Shown one piece after another: positions 17,389-26,347 of a stretch of 64,000 nt of DNA; positions within the stretch are counted from its first letter, which is position 1, and every line of letters starts with the position of its first letter. Position numbers and translations under genes: made by a program. The stretch lies in assembly GCF_000215935.2 (NCBI RefSeq), contig NZ_AFNU02000010.1, forward strand, positions 1 through 64,000, written 5' to 3'. This DNA is from Haloplasma contractile SSD-17B. Its GTDB lineage: Bacteria > Bacillota_I > Bacilli_A > Haloplasmatales > Haloplasmataceae. The notes beneath the pieces are model-generated. The model searched no databases. It worked only from the letters and a program-made list of their open reading frames with translations, and was not told where the DNA came from.

Positions 17389-18498
17389 ATGAAGTTACAA
17401 AAGATCACACCTTATCAATTATTCGCATTAATATTTATCTTTGAGATTGGGAGCGCAATCTTGTTTGGTCTTGGATTTGACGCAAAACAGGATGCATGGC
17501 TTGCCATCCTGTTAGCACTCGTCGGTGGAGTTGTAGTTTTATTGATCTATATTTGGCTTTATTATCGATATCCTACGCTTACGTTTGTAAATTATACGAC
17601 CCGTAATCTTGGGTTTTTAGGTAAGATTATTAGTCATGGTTATATCCTCTATTTTTTATATATCGCTGCTCGTGTCATTCGTGACTTAGGTGAACTCACT
17701 ACTATGTACTTATTACCTGCAACCCCTTTGCTTGTTATAAATTTACTCGGTTTACTAATAGTAGGGTATGCGCTCTATTTAGGGATTGAAGTCATTGCAC
17801 GGGCTTCTGAAATCACGATTGGTGCTGTTTATGCATTTTTTACTTTTATTTTAATTATTATAATGTTCTCAGACTTAGTCAAAATTGAGAACTTATTGCC
17901 CATCCTAGACAATGGATTTATGAATGTCCTCAAAGCAGCTTACCCTCAAATTGTCACGTTTCCCTTCGGAGAGTTGATCGTTTTTACTATGATTTTTCCG
18001 CATCTCAATAAAAAAAATAAACTATTAAAAACTTCTTTGTTATCCTTACTACTAGTAGGTCTTACCTTAAGTTTTATTTCAGCACTTATCTATTCAGTAA
18101 TCGGTGGTAGCGCAATGAGTTGTACATTTCCTTTCGTATGTGTCGTTCGTCTTGTAAATGTAGCAGAATTTATCCAACGTTTTGAAGGTTCTGCAATTAT
18201 CTTCCTTCTAGCTGGTGGTCTCGCAAAAATTACCTTATTCATGTATGCTGCCCTGATTGGATTTCAAGATATCTACAAAACAAATGACTATAGGCCTTTC
18301 CTCTTACCGTCCTTAGTCCTTGTTTTATTCTTGTCAATTATGATTGCAGGTCATTTAGCTCAACATCTTGAAATAGGTCTTAAAATAGTTACCTACTATA
18401 TACACTTACCACTTCAAATTGGTATACCACTAATTGTTCTGTTGATTTCTCTAATTAAGCGAGACAAACTAAAAGATGAAGAACTTGATCAACAATAG
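17389..18498 (+). CDS. GerAB-type spore germination permease
   Basis: 369 aa with about ten membrane helices, of the GerAB/ArcD/ProY transporter family. The opening KITPYQLFALIFIFEIGSAI, the YRYPTLTFVNYTTRNLG region and GELIVFTMIFPHL are typical of GerAB/GerKB/YndE subunits, which recognise germinants in the inner spore membrane. Normally they are encoded with GerAA and GerAC; neither is present nearby, so this is an orphan B subunit. Its presence implies a spore-forming ancestor or a sporulating host. The ribosome site (GGGG) is only fair. Confidence 0.85.
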   Translation: MKLQKITPYQLFALIFIFEIGSAILFGLGFDAKQDAWLAILLALVGGVVVLLIYIWLYYRYPTLTFVNYTTRNLGFLGKIISHGYILYFLYIAARVIRDLGELTTMYLLPATPLLVINLLGLLIVGYALYLGIEVIARASEITIGAVYAFFTFILIIIMFSDLVKIENLLPILDNGFMNVLKAAYPQIVTFPFGELIVFTMIFPHLNKKNKLLKTSLLSLLLVGLTLSFISALIYSVIGGSAMSCTFPFVCVVRLVNVAEFIQRFEGSAIIFLLAGGLAKITLFMYAALIGFQDIYKTNDYRPFLLPSLVLVLFLSIMIAGHLAQHLEIGLKIVTYYIHLPLQIGIPLIVLLISLIKRDKLKDEELDQQ

Positions 18499-18542
18499 GT
18501 TTGTAATTAATTATTTATTAAATACAAACCGTTTATTTTTAG

Positions 18543-18571
18543 TTGTAAAATTTACCAATTAAATGTATAAT
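18543..18571 (+). promoter_or_regulatory. Promoter of the GNAT gene
   Basis: TTGTAA (18543-18548), 17 bp, TATAAT (18566-18571). Transcription would start near 18578, so only the ATG at 18599 can be used. Confidence 0.7.
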
Positions 18572-18598
18572 AAGTATTATTTTAGTGGGAGGGATTGT

Positions 18599-19186
18599 AT
18601 GTTTTATAAGAAATTAATTGGTAAGCAGTGTTATTTATCTCCAATTGATAAAGAACACTATTCACAATACACTGAATGGGTAAATGATATGGAGGTCTCT
18701 ATTGGATTACCTTTTTCCTTTAATATTTTAACTGAAGAAAAAGAGAGAGAAATGGTTGCCAATTTAGCGAACAAAGATTATCACTTTGCTATAGTAGATC
18801 TAAAAACAGATCAGTTAATAGGGAATATCGGATTTCCTAGATATAATCATATTCATCAGATTGGGACTGTAGGTGTATTTATTGGGAATAAAGACTTTTG
18901 GAGCAAGGCGTACGGTCAAGATGCTATGAACTTACTACTTGATTTTGGATTTAATTTATTAAATTTTTATAATATTAATCTTACAGTTTATGACTATAAT
19001 AAGCCTGCTTATCATTGCTATAAGAAGGTTGGATTTAAGGAATGTGGTCGTTTGCGTGGTGCTAAGATGATTGCAGGGAAACGGTATGATGAAATCTTCA
19101 TGGATATCACGCGCGATGAATACAAGTCCGTTTATGTGAATTCAATTGTCGATGAACGAAACAATTCGGTTCAAAAACAGTCGTGA
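18599..19186 (+). CDS. GNAT acetyltransferase, RimJ/RimL type
   Basis: 195 aa from ATG 18599 (GGGAGGGATTGT upstream, and inside the predicted transcript). The order LIGNIGFPRYNH (beta 4), FIGNKDFWSKAYGQDAMNLLL (acetyl-CoA pyrophosphate loop, here KAYGQDA), NLTVYDYNKPAYHCYKKVGF and EIFMDITRDEY matches the PF13302 acyltransferase branch that acetylates protein N-termini, antibiotics or small amines. Substrate cannot be told. It has its own promoter and no clear terminator before the riboswitch unit. Confidence 0.85.
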   Translation: MFYKKLIGKQCYLSPIDKEHYSQYTEWVNDMEVSIGLPFSFNILTEEKEREMVANLANKDYHFAIVDLKTDQLIGNIGFPRYNHIHQIGTVGVFIGNKDFWSKAYGQDAMNLLLDFGFNLLNFYNINLTVYDYNKPAYHCYKKVGFKECGRLRGAKMIAGKRYDEIFMDITRDEYKSVYVNSIVDERNNSVQKQS

Positions 19187-19281
19187 TAATAAAATTAAGA
19201 TTTTTATTTTGAAGCTTATTTTATAGAATTTCTTTTGTTTGTAGACTTTTGCTTATTTTTAAAAAAAAATTAAAATAATGA

Positions 19282-19310
19282 TTTACTTTAGCATTCGTTT
19301 ACATTATAAT
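19282..19310 (+). promoter_or_regulatory. Promoter of the riboswitch-controlled exchanger
   Basis: TTTACT (19282-19287), 17 bp, TATAAT (19305-19310); predicted start near 19317, ahead of the aptamer. Confidence 0.7.
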
Positions 19311-19330
19311 AAAGTGAAATTAATTAATAA

Positions 19331-19485
19331 TAGTTCCTGTTAAGAGGGAGTAACGACCTATATATATAGGGAATAAGGTCAACAACACTGGTATAAATAA
19401 TATGCCTGGCCTTATTATGACAGCTGTCACTGTGAGACTTTTAACGTAATGATTTTTCATTATGTTTAAAAAGTCTCTTTTTTAT
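19331..19485 (+). promoter_or_regulatory. yybP-ykoY (Mn2+) riboswitch with terminator platform
   Basis: The motif set AGAGGGAGTAACGACC, GGTCAACAACACTGG, GCCTGGCC, GACAGCTGTCAC and TGTGAGACTTTT follows the yybP-ykoY consensus in order. The 3' strand GAGACTTTT then pairs with AAAAAGTCTC to form a terminator with a U-run (19434-19485). This arrangement gives ligand-dependent antitermination. Known members sense Mn2+ and control Mn2+ exporters. Confidence 0.85.
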
Positions 19486-19515
19486 TTACAATATATTAGA
19501 GGAGGATTATTACTT

Positions 19516-20517
19516 ATGTTACTAATTCAATATTTATTTTTAGCATCTATACTTGTTTTTGCATCAATTAAAGCGTCTAATTATATCGATTTACTTGATC
19601 GTAAGAGCAAACTAAGCGGGGCATTAATTGGAGGTGTCTTGCTTGCGGCAACAACATCGCTACCTGAACTCATTACTAGTTTATCCTCTATCTTAATACT
19701 CGAAGAGCCGAACCCTAACTTAGCATTTGGTAATGTACTTGGTAGTAACCTGTTTAATATAACAATTATTGCATTAATAGATATCATTTTTATTAAACAT
19801 TTCTTTTTAGACCGTGTGACACGTGACGCAAATAAATCAATACTATTCTCGGTAGTAATGCTGACCATTATGCTACTATCATTCCAGTTTGGTCTTCCCT
19901 TTTCACTCAAATTCGGAATTATGCATTTTAGTATTGTATCAATTGTGCTGCTGGTTATTTACTTTCTCGCAATTTATTATCTTGCTAATATCTCTGATGA
20001 TGAAATCCCAGTTGAGACTGATGACACCCCTGTTTATTTTACCATCAAACAAATTCTAATTCGTTTCTCTCTTTTTGCTATCATCTTAGTCATAACTAGT
20101 ATCTATGTTACAAAACTAGCCGATGAAATTGCTACAACGTATCAACTAGGAAGTAGTTTTGCTGGTGCACTGTTCTTAGGAGTATGTACATCACTACCCG
20201 AGTTAACGTCCTCGCTTAATCTAGTTCGTTTGCGTAATTATGGAGTAGCAGTAAGTAATTGTGTGGGAAGCAATATCTTTAATCTAGCTATTATCTCATT
20301 TGTTGATTTTCTATATTTTAAGGAAAATATCTATATTGGTGGAATCAGAGAAGCAAGGGGAAATATAGTGTTAATCTATTTTACTTTAGCGATATCCGTT
20401 GTATTAATGGCTTCTTTGTTAACAAACAAATCAAATTCAAGATTCACGTACATTCTACCATCGCTGTTAATTTTAGTTATTTACTTAGCTTATATAGTTA
20501 TTACAGCAGCACTATAA
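19516..20517 (+). CDS. CaCA-family cation exchanger, Mn2+ riboswitch-controlled
   Basis: 333 aa from ATG 19516 (GGAGGATTATTACTT upstream; an in-frame ATG at 19462 lies inside the terminator hairpin). Two inverted halves carry the alpha repeats: GALIGGVLLAATTSLPELIT plus FGNVLGSNLFN in the first, and GALFLGVCTSLPELTSSLN plus SNCVGSNIFN in the second, the Na+/Ca2+ exchanger signature (PF01699). About ten membrane helices. Calcium is the usual family substrate, but the riboswitch argues that this one handles Mn2+ export. A paralogue follows at 20732. Confidence 0.9.
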   Translation: MLLIQYLFLASILVFASIKASNYIDLLDRKSKLSGALIGGVLLAATTSLPELITSLSSILILEEPNPNLAFGNVLGSNLFNITIIALIDIIFIKHFFLDRVTRDANKSILFSVVMLTIMLLSFQFGLPFSLKFGIMHFSIVSIVLLVIYFLAIYYLANISDDEIPVETDDTPVYFTIKQILIRFSLFAIILVITSIYVTKLADEIATTYQLGSSFAGALFLGVCTSLPELTSSLNLVRLRNYGVAVSNCVGSNIFNLAIISFVDFLYFKENIYIGGIREARGNIVLIYFTLAISVVLMASLLTNKSNSRFTYILPSLLILVIYLAYIVITAAL

Positions 20518-20523
20518 TCAACA

Positions 20524-20548
20524 TAAAAGGGCTTCGAGTCCTTTTTTT
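20524..20548 (+). terminator. Terminator
   Basis: AAAAGGGCTTCGAGTCCTTT hairpin with a run of seven T. Confidence 0.75.
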
Positions 20549-20731
20549 GTTTTACATAGTAATTGATCATTGTACAAGTTTAAACCATTATCACAAAAGA
20601 TTTATTATAATTTGCCAATCTAGTTATTTTTATACGAACTGTATCATAAATCTAGCATAGAACCATATAAACAAAAGCAACATTTTTGTTTATATATATT
20701 CTCTAAACACAATAAAGAGGTGGGTATTCTT

Positions 20732-21721
20732 ATGCTGTTAATAAGGTATTTGATCTTAGCGTTACTATTAATTTTAGCCTCTGTCAAAGCGTCTATTTAT
20801 ATCGACAATCTTGATAGAAAGTCTAATATCAGTGGGGCATTAATTGGTGGATTGATGTTAGCCGCGATTACATCTTTACCAGAATTAATTACTAGTATTT
20901 CCTCGGTAATTATTCTAGAGACATCAAATCCAAACTTAGCATTTGGAAATGTTTTCGGAAGTAATATGTTTAATCTGTTAGTGATTGGTGTGGTCGATCT
21001 CATTTTTATTAAACGATTTTTTTTAGACAAGGTTTCGAAAACAAATAATAAGTCTCTTATGTTTTCAATGGCTATGGCTACGATTATGTTGATTGTATTT
21101 CAATTTGGCTTACCATTCACGATTCACGTTGGTTCGTTTACATTTAGTCTTGTATCAATTTTTATTCTAATGTTTTATGTAGTAGCTATGTCTGAGATGG
21201 CTAAATTTGATGATGACGGTCCTGAAGATAAAGAAGATGTTCCTTCCATATCGATTCCTAGAATTTTACTTGGGTTTTCTTTCTGGGCAGCGATTTTAGT
21301 CATTTCTAGTATCTATGTAACAGTGACTGCTGATCAAATTGCACAAATTTATCATCTGGATAATACATTTGCAGGTGCGTTATTTCTAGGGATTTGTACA
21401 TCTCTTCCGGAATTAACGTCAACGCTTAACTTAGTCCGTTTACGTAATTATAATGTAGCAATCAGTAATTGTATCGGAAGTAATATCTTCAATCTAGCAA
21501 TTATTTCAGTAGTTGATATAATTTACGTGGGAGGAAACATCTTTGAAATAGCACTAATCGATGCAAAAGGAGCAACCACGTTATTATACTTTGTGCTATT
21601 TAACTCAGTTGTCCTATTCCTGGCTCTACTCCGCAGGAAATCTATTTCCTATATTTCATACTTGATTCCATCCTTGATTATATTCAGTAGTTATATTGCG
21701 TATATGTTATTATCCTTATAA
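20732..21721 (+). CDS. CaCA-family cation exchanger, paralogue 2
   Basis: 329 aa from ATG 20732 (AAAGAGGTGGG upstream). It is clearly a tandem duplicate of the gene at 19516: the N-termini MLLIRYLILA and MLLIQYLFLA align, and the alpha repeats GGLMLAAITSLPELIT/FGNVFGSNMFN and GALFLGICTSLPELTSTLN/SNCIGSNIFN are near-identical. The loop between the halves (about 150-175) differs most. Unlike copy 1 it has no riboswitch in its 200-nt upstream region and is separated by a terminator, so the copies are regulated differently. Substrate not established. Confidence 0.9.
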   Translation: MLLIRYLILALLLILASVKASIYIDNLDRKSNISGALIGGLMLAAITSLPELITSISSVIILETSNPNLAFGNVFGSNMFNLLVIGVVDLIFIKRFFLDKVSKTNNKSLMFSMAMATIMLIVFQFGLPFTIHVGSFTFSLVSIFILMFYVVAMSEMAKFDDDGPEDKEDVPSISIPRILLGFSFWAAILVISSIYVTVTADQIAQIYHLDNTFAGALFLGICTSLPELTSTLNLVRLRNYNVAISNCIGSNIFNLAIISVVDIIYVGGNIFEIALIDAKGATTLLYFVLFNSVVLFLALLRRKSISYISYLIPSLIIFSSYIAYMLLSL

Positions 21722-21732
21722 TCGAAGAATCT

Positions 21733-21764
21733 AAAAGAGACATCACCCGTTTGTGATGTCTCTT
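21733..21764. terminator. Bidirectional terminator
   Basis: Arms AAAGAGACATCAC / GTGATGTCTCTTT between converging genes. Confidence 0.85.
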
Positions 21765-21771
21765 TCTCCTA

Positions 21772-22293
21772 TTATCTATTCTTCTCAATCTGTTCAATAA
21801 TTTGGTCACTGAATTCTAGTCTAGCATTATACATTTCAACTTCATCTGTATGATATGGAAGTTGATTAATTAATCGTTCTAACGATTCAGTTGATTCATT
21901 CATAAATTCATCATCACTTTTAGACTCATAACTTAATAGTAGGTCGTCTAAATCCTTGATATATAGTTCATTTAATTCTTGTAACTCAATAATATAATTA
22001 TCTAACCATTCATTGTCTTCATTTTCAACTTGTTTTTTAAACGTATCGAGATCACTTCTATAGTGAATGAGTGTTGCATATAATTCGTCTAGTTCTCTGT
22101 AGCGACTTTCCTTGGTCTCAGTAGTCTCAAGTATTGTTTTAAGTTTAATCTCTATATCTGATAAGTCTTCATAAATATGGTTGGTAGCATCGTACATTGT
22201 ATTATACAAATAAGTCTCATTATCAGTTTCTACCATATTGGTACATCCTACTAAAAACAATATACTTAAACTAATCCAAATTTTCTTTTTCAC
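21772..22293 (-). CDS. Lipoprotein of unknown function (173 aa)
   Basis: GTG start with AGGAGGGATATT upstream. Signal peptide KKKIWISLSILFLVGCTN ends at the lipobox LVGC (Cys17), so the protein is lipid-anchored outside. The mature part is acidic and almost entirely helical, with a heptad-like pattern (about 30-165) and many Leu/Glu/Asp, similar to small helical bundle lipoproteins. No family recognised. Single gene. Confidence 0.7.
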   Translation of the reverse strand: MKKKIWISLSILFLVGCTNMVETDNETYLYNTMYDATNHIYEDLSDIEIKLKTILETTETKESRYRELDELYATLIHYRSDLDTFKKQVENEDNEWLDNYIIELQELNELYIKDLDDLLLSYESKSDDEFMNESTESLERLINQLPYHTDEVEMYNARLEFSDQIIEQIEKNR

Positions 22294-22379
22294 AATATCC
22301 CTCCTATTATCTATTATAAGGTATTAGGAAAATATTGTAAATAATCCTGTAATGATTGATTATAATACATGGTGATTTT

Positions 22380-23066
22380 TTAAAATTTTTGCGGACACGT
22401 ATTACAACGATTTTGGCCCTTCATCATGTAGCGCATACAGCAACTTTTTCGAACCTTAATTGTGCTATCTAAACTCCCTACGTATACATCTTTTAGTTCA
22501 AAGTTGAATGGATCATAGAAGAATTCATTCTTCTCTTCTCTCAACCAGTTAAGCAGGGTGATGTAATTAGCTTTTATTGTTGGACAAGAAATATTGTATA
22601 TAATGGAGTTAATTCGCCTTATAATAAGGCTATAGAACTTAATTGGTTTTATATTGGTTAATCTCACACTGTTAAACACAAGGGGATTTATAAAAGTATT
22701 AAATACATGTGTTGTTAACCGTTGTAGTTCCCTATTCATATCATTTTCTTTATGATTAATTGGTAACAATTCATACTGATCAATATTTATATTCAAGAGA
22801 CTATCATTGAAATTTATAAAAATGTTATCCAGTTTAATGTTAACGACTGTTTTGTACTGAATAAACATTCCAAATATAAAATCTGGTAACTTGAACTCAG
22901 TAATGAACATTTTTATAGTTTCTTCAAGTGAAACAGTATTCATGTTATTAAGAACACTTTGAAATTTCTCAAGATCATATAGTGATTTAATGGAATGTAT
23001 GTAATCCGCTTCTGGTGGATCATCTAATATAATGTTATTTTCTTGTTTAAGTTTTTTAATACTCAT
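22380..23066 (-). CDS. FhuF-like 2Fe-2S protein (siderophore-iron reductase type)
   Basis: 228 aa from ATG 23066 (GGTGG ten nt upstream; ATG 23084 has no site). Only the C-terminus is diagnostic: KSCCMRYMMKGQNRCNTCPQ contains CC-x10-C-x2-C, the unusual 2Fe-2S ligand pattern of FhuF ferric-siderophore reductases. The rest is highly diverged and rich in Asn/Ile, but total length is close to FhuF. It would reduce Fe(III) from imported siderophores in the cytosol. A Fur-like box lies about 400 nt upstream in front of a separate transcript (23302-23431). No siderophore transporter is in the window. Confidence 0.7.
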   Translation of the reverse strand: MSIKKLKQENNIILDDPPEADYIHSIKSLYDLEKFQSVLNNMNTVSLEETIKMFITEFKLPDFIFGMFIQYKTVVNIKLDNIFINFNDSLLNINIDQYELLPINHKENDMNRELQRLTTHVFNTFINPLVFNSVRLTNIKPIKFYSLIIRRINSIIYNISCPTIKANYITLLNWLREEKNEFFYDPFNFELKDVYVGSLDSTIKVRKSCCMRYMMKGQNRCNTCPQKF

Positions 23067-23301
23067 TATTACTCTACCACCCATTTTATATTAATTTGTT
23101 ATACCTTAATAATTATAGATTATCAGAGATACTCTAAGTTGTAAATCATTTTAAATAGACAAGATAACTATATTAGATAGCTGCCCCCTGTGTTAAGAAC
23201 ACTAGATTACTATTTATATATATTTGTTTTATAAAGTCGTAAACACTTAATGTTAATAGGATCGGTTTTCAATAATTACATTCTCTATTCTTGTTATACA
23301 T

Positions 23302-23431
23302 AAACAAAGACAGCTACTATATGAAGTAGCTGTCTTTGTTTGAATTTGAGAGAGTAGAATATATATTTTGAGAAGGTAAATATATATTTAAGTGTATCTC
23401 TGAGTTATGTATAGGATGTTTCTTTGTTTCT
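23302..23431 (-). ncRNA. Candidate Fur-controlled small RNA (about 130 nt)
   Basis: Promoter TTTACA, 17 bp, TATACT (23438-23466) gives a transcript that ends at the perfect hairpin 23302-23341 (17-bp arms) with a U-run. No ORF of more than a few codons lies in it. The unpaired parts hold UACCUUCUC and UACUCUCUC, pyrimidine stretches complementary to purine-rich ribosome binding sites. A perfect 7-1-7 Fur-like box adjoins the -35. By position and size it resembles FsrA/RyhB-type iron-sparing sRNAs; this is inference. Confidence 0.5.
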
Positions 23432-23437
23432 AAATAT

Positions 23438-23484
23438 AGTATAGCACAATTTTATATGCCTGTAAATGAAAATGATTATCATTT
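23438..23484 (-). promoter_or_regulatory. Promoter with Fur box
   Basis: -10 TATACT (23438-23443), -35 TTTACA (23461-23466), and directly upstream a perfect inverted repeat AAATGATTATCATTT (23470-23484), matching the Fur consensus core ATGATNATCAT. Confidence 0.65.
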
Positions 23485-23502
23485 GTGTATTTTTATAAAA
23501 AT

Positions 23503-23542
23503 TAAAAAAAGACCATCAAATAGGTTAACCTATTTGATGGTC
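23503..23542 (-). terminator. dnaI terminator, perfect 32-nt palindrome
   Basis: GACCATCAAATAGGTT is followed immediately by its reverse complement (23511-23542); a T-run follows on the minus strand. Confidence 0.85.
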
Positions 23543-23550
23543 TTATATAG

Positions 23551-24480
23551 TTAATATCTAAAATTATCACCAAGCATCGTGACCTCTTCAGATAATGCAT
23601 AGATGCGGTCTCTTAAACGTTCTGCCTTCATAACATCCTCTACTCCATCTCTTGTGAGAGAATAGAATTTAACCAGGTCTGCTATACTCTTATTTGATGT
23701 AAAGAAGGTTGGTAACTCATCTAGCATACGGTATTGAAGAATTGGACCTAAGATTTCATCACGCACCCATGCAGAAGATGTTTCAGCTCCAATGTCATCT
23801 AAAATTAGAACGTTCATTGTCTTAATTTCTGTAATGCTCGATTCTAACGTTCCTTTTGATATCGCACTTTTAAGTTCTCTTATTAAATCCGGAAAATAAA
23901 CAAAGCCAACTTTTAAGCCACGCTCTGCTAATTTGTTTGCCATTGCACTCATAACATAAGTCTTTCCTACACCAAAGTTCCCATGTAGGTAGCAACCTTT
24001 CATATATTTATCTCCATTATAATGCGTGGAAAATCGCAACGCATATTTAATTGCAGAATTACGTTCGTTATGCTCTAATTCAACACTGGAGAAATTAACG
24101 TTTAACACTTTTTTAGGAACAAAAAAACTTTTAAGATTATTCGTTACTTTTTTCCTGCTGTCATTAGACCTCTTATATTCACACGGTACATATTGTAAAC
24201 TCACAAACGTTTCATGGTCTCGTAATGCAGGGTAAAAGCCTTTATTGTCTTGTGTACATTCACTTAGGCCCTTACAGCCTTTGCATTTTTTATATTGTTT
24301 CTTGAAATGAAATAAGGCCTGCATACTTTTTTCAAATTTATCTTCATTTAATTTAATCCCGTGATCGACTAGATAAGAACGCAGTAACTCATCCTGTTTA
24401 ATGTCTTCGATTACCTGATTAAACATCTCTTCAAGTTTTGGGTCTTTTTCGCCTTTTATAATCGTGTTGATCGATTTCAT
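23551..24480 (-). CDS. dnaI: Primosomal helicase loader DnaI
   Basis: 309 aa. The N-terminal domain (1-130) has the zinc-binding Cys cluster CKGCKGLSEC, and the C-terminal AAA+ ATPase (about 145-309) has Walker A GNFGVGKT, Walker B VLILDDIG and sensor TFFTSNKS. DnaI loads the replicative helicase DnaC onto DNA at oriC and in PriA-dependent restart. It follows dnaB on the same strand with 61 nt between, as in B. subtilis, and ends at a strong terminator. The Arg finger-bearing segment ERLRDRIYAL is present. Confidence 0.95.
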   Translation of the reverse strand: MKSINTIIKGEKDPKLEEMFNQVIEDIKQDELLRSYLVDHGIKLNEDKFEKSMQALFHFKKQYKKCKGCKGLSECTQDNKGFYPALRDHETFVSLQYVPCEYKRSNDSRKKVTNNLKSFFVPKKVLNVNFSSVELEHNERNSAIKYALRFSTHYNGDKYMKGCYLHGNFGVGKTYVMSAMANKLAERGLKVGFVYFPDLIRELKSAISKGTLESSITEIKTMNVLILDDIGAETSSAWVRDEILGPILQYRMLDELPTFFTSNKSIADLVKFYSLTRDGVEDVMKAERLRDRIYALSEEVTMLGDNFRY

Positions 24481-24541
24481 TTACCTATCACCCCTTTTAA
24501 TGACTATTACAACTTTAAATACGTTAACAGCTTAATTTGTT

Positions 24542-25921
24542 CTATAGACTTGATATCATTTGCTTTAATTCGTTAATATCTACATCTTGTCGTTGATTAT
24601 CGTTCTCTTGCTTCTTTTTCGTAGAGCTTGTTACTTGTTCTTGGTGTTTCTCTAACCAATCAGGTGCCTCTACCACACGCCGCTTGTTGTAATATGAGTT
24701 TCGATTTTGCTTCCTACTATTTCCCGTATTATTCATTCCAGTCTGTCTTCTCTTTCTTACTTCGTCGATGTGGTCCATTGCTTTTTCTACTGTATCAATA
24801 TTGTTTCTTACCCAACTTGCAGCTACTTTTTTCGCATAGGCCGTTGATAAGGTTCCTTTAGTTTGCATAATAACAAAGTCTAGGAGTACATTAATAACCT
24901 CATCTTTTAAGTTTAAATCAGACTGCAAGGTTTTAATCACTTCTATGTCACTTGTAATAGGATCCGTATTAAACTGACGAATTTTCAGCCACTGATGTGG
25001 TGTTTTTGTTTTGTATAAAATATACGCTTGTTCCTTTCGATTTAACTCCGATTCAGATTTACCTAACTGCTTTAAGATTTCTAGTTTTGTACTACACTTA
25101 GATTCATTATTCTTCTTTTGATCCTTCTTCTTAACTTTTACATTGTCATAAAAGAGTTTTGCCTCTTTATAAAACTGTTTTAAATCGAGATTATTTCCGT
25201 CATCAGTTGACCGTATAATAATGGTATATATAATTTGTTCATCGAAGTTATATAAAGACGCAATTCTTAGTATTTCTTTGCGATTTTCCTCAGTAAGTGC
25301 ACTCTTATCAATAAAATTACTGTTTAGCATACTATAAAGTAATTCAAAGTCGAACTGATACATAAGCGGCACTTCTATCGTTTTATTCTTATTCGCAACA
25401 AATGGTTCACTATGCTTAATACTAGAACGTTCCTCTATCTTTACATAAACATCTTCAAAACAAGATGTTATGTTTTCACTATGTTGTTTATCAATTAGAG
25501 GTGCCTTAAACAGCCCTGCTAAGTAATAGTACATTTCTTCACCAACAGCATGAAACAGATAGACATTAAGATTACTATGATTAAAAAATTGATCGGCATT
25601 TAAAGGAAGTTGCAAGTCATACGTATAATAATCTTCTTTCTTATTGTAGTACGTATTCAGTAACCCAAGTGCTTCAAGTCTCTTGCGATTTCCTAGGAAC
25701 TCATCTAAACTCCAATTTAGAAATGTTATCATGTGTCGATGCGTTAGATATGTATTTTCATGGTCAAGTGATGCCAGGTTACGCATACTCATGTATAGGG
25801 TATAGGCGTCTACTCCGATTAAGGGCTGATATAATAGATTTGCTACTTGTTCATTATAACGTGAAAAATAATTTTTTGCAGTTAATTTGAATCGATCGTT
25901 AATGTGCAACGTAAGTTCCAA
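24542..25921 (-). CDS. dnaB: Replication initiation and membrane-attachment protein DnaB (Bacillus type)
   Basis: 459 aa, TTG start with GAGGGTGAAGGAAA upstream. Low sequence conservation, but the N-terminal helical region (about 1-130, with YNEQVANLLYQPLIGVDAYTLY), the DnaB_2/DnaD-like segment (about 290-400, YILYKTKTPHQWLKIRQ then LLDFVIMQTKGTLSTAYAKKVAASWVRNNIDT) and a Lys/Arg/Asn-rich tail fit the Bacillus DnaB/DnaD structural family. It works with DnaD and DnaI in helicase loading. It is not the replicative helicase of the same name in E. coli. Immediately upstream of dnaI, which supports the call. Confidence 0.9.
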   Translation of the reverse strand: MELTLHINDRFKLTAKNYFSRYNEQVANLLYQPLIGVDAYTLYMSMRNLASLDHENTYLTHRHMITFLNWSLDEFLGNRKRLEALGLLNTYYNKKEDYYTYDLQLPLNADQFFNHSNLNVYLFHAVGEEMYYYLAGLFKAPLIDKQHSENITSCFEDVYVKIEERSSIKHSEPFVANKNKTIEVPLMYQFDFELLYSMLNSNFIDKSALTEENRKEILRIASLYNFDEQIIYTIIIRSTDDGNNLDLKQFYKEAKLFYDNVKVKKKDQKKNNESKCSTKLEILKQLGKSESELNRKEQAYILYKTKTPHQWLKIRQFNTDPITSDIEVIKTLQSDLNLKDEVINVLLDFVIMQTKGTLSTAYAKKVAASWVRNNIDTVEKAMDHIDEVRKRRQTGMNNTGNSRKQNRNSYYNKRRVVEAPDWLEKHQEQVTSSTKKKQENDNQRQDVDINELKQMISSL

Positions 25922-26347
25922 TTTCCTTCACCCTCTTTTTCTTCTACCAATTATTAAAACGTCTGATAAAAAATTATTTATGACCATAATCTGACTCTAT
26001 TTAATATTAAAAACATACACGATTCGTTGTATTTATATTCTTATTAAGGTTAAATATCTGTGAATGTATGTTATTTATTTTATATTGACACCATTTAATC
26101 AAAAGAACAAACTCGCATTTTGTCTAATAAAAATGATTATACTACACTATTATAAATGGGAACGCATTAAATTTAAAGAAGAAATGATTGGATTTTACTA
26201 GATTTTTCTAATGTATAACACTATGTATTTTAAAAATGGGATTGATTAATTACCCAGGTGAGCATAAAAAAGATGAGAAAAAAAATTACACCCAATAGTT
26301 AAGATGGATGTAATACGTCTAAAATTGCATTGTTTAGTTGTAAGTAT
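25922..26347. other. Region between dnaB and the 121-aa gene
   Basis: AT-rich; apart from the terminator at 26280-26314 no feature was recognised. In B. subtilis nrdR precedes dnaB; it is not here. Confidence 0.5.
26280..26314 (-). terminator. Terminator of the 121-aa gene
   Basis: ATTACA..CC / GG..TGTAAT stem with eight or more T on the minus strand. Confidence 0.65.
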
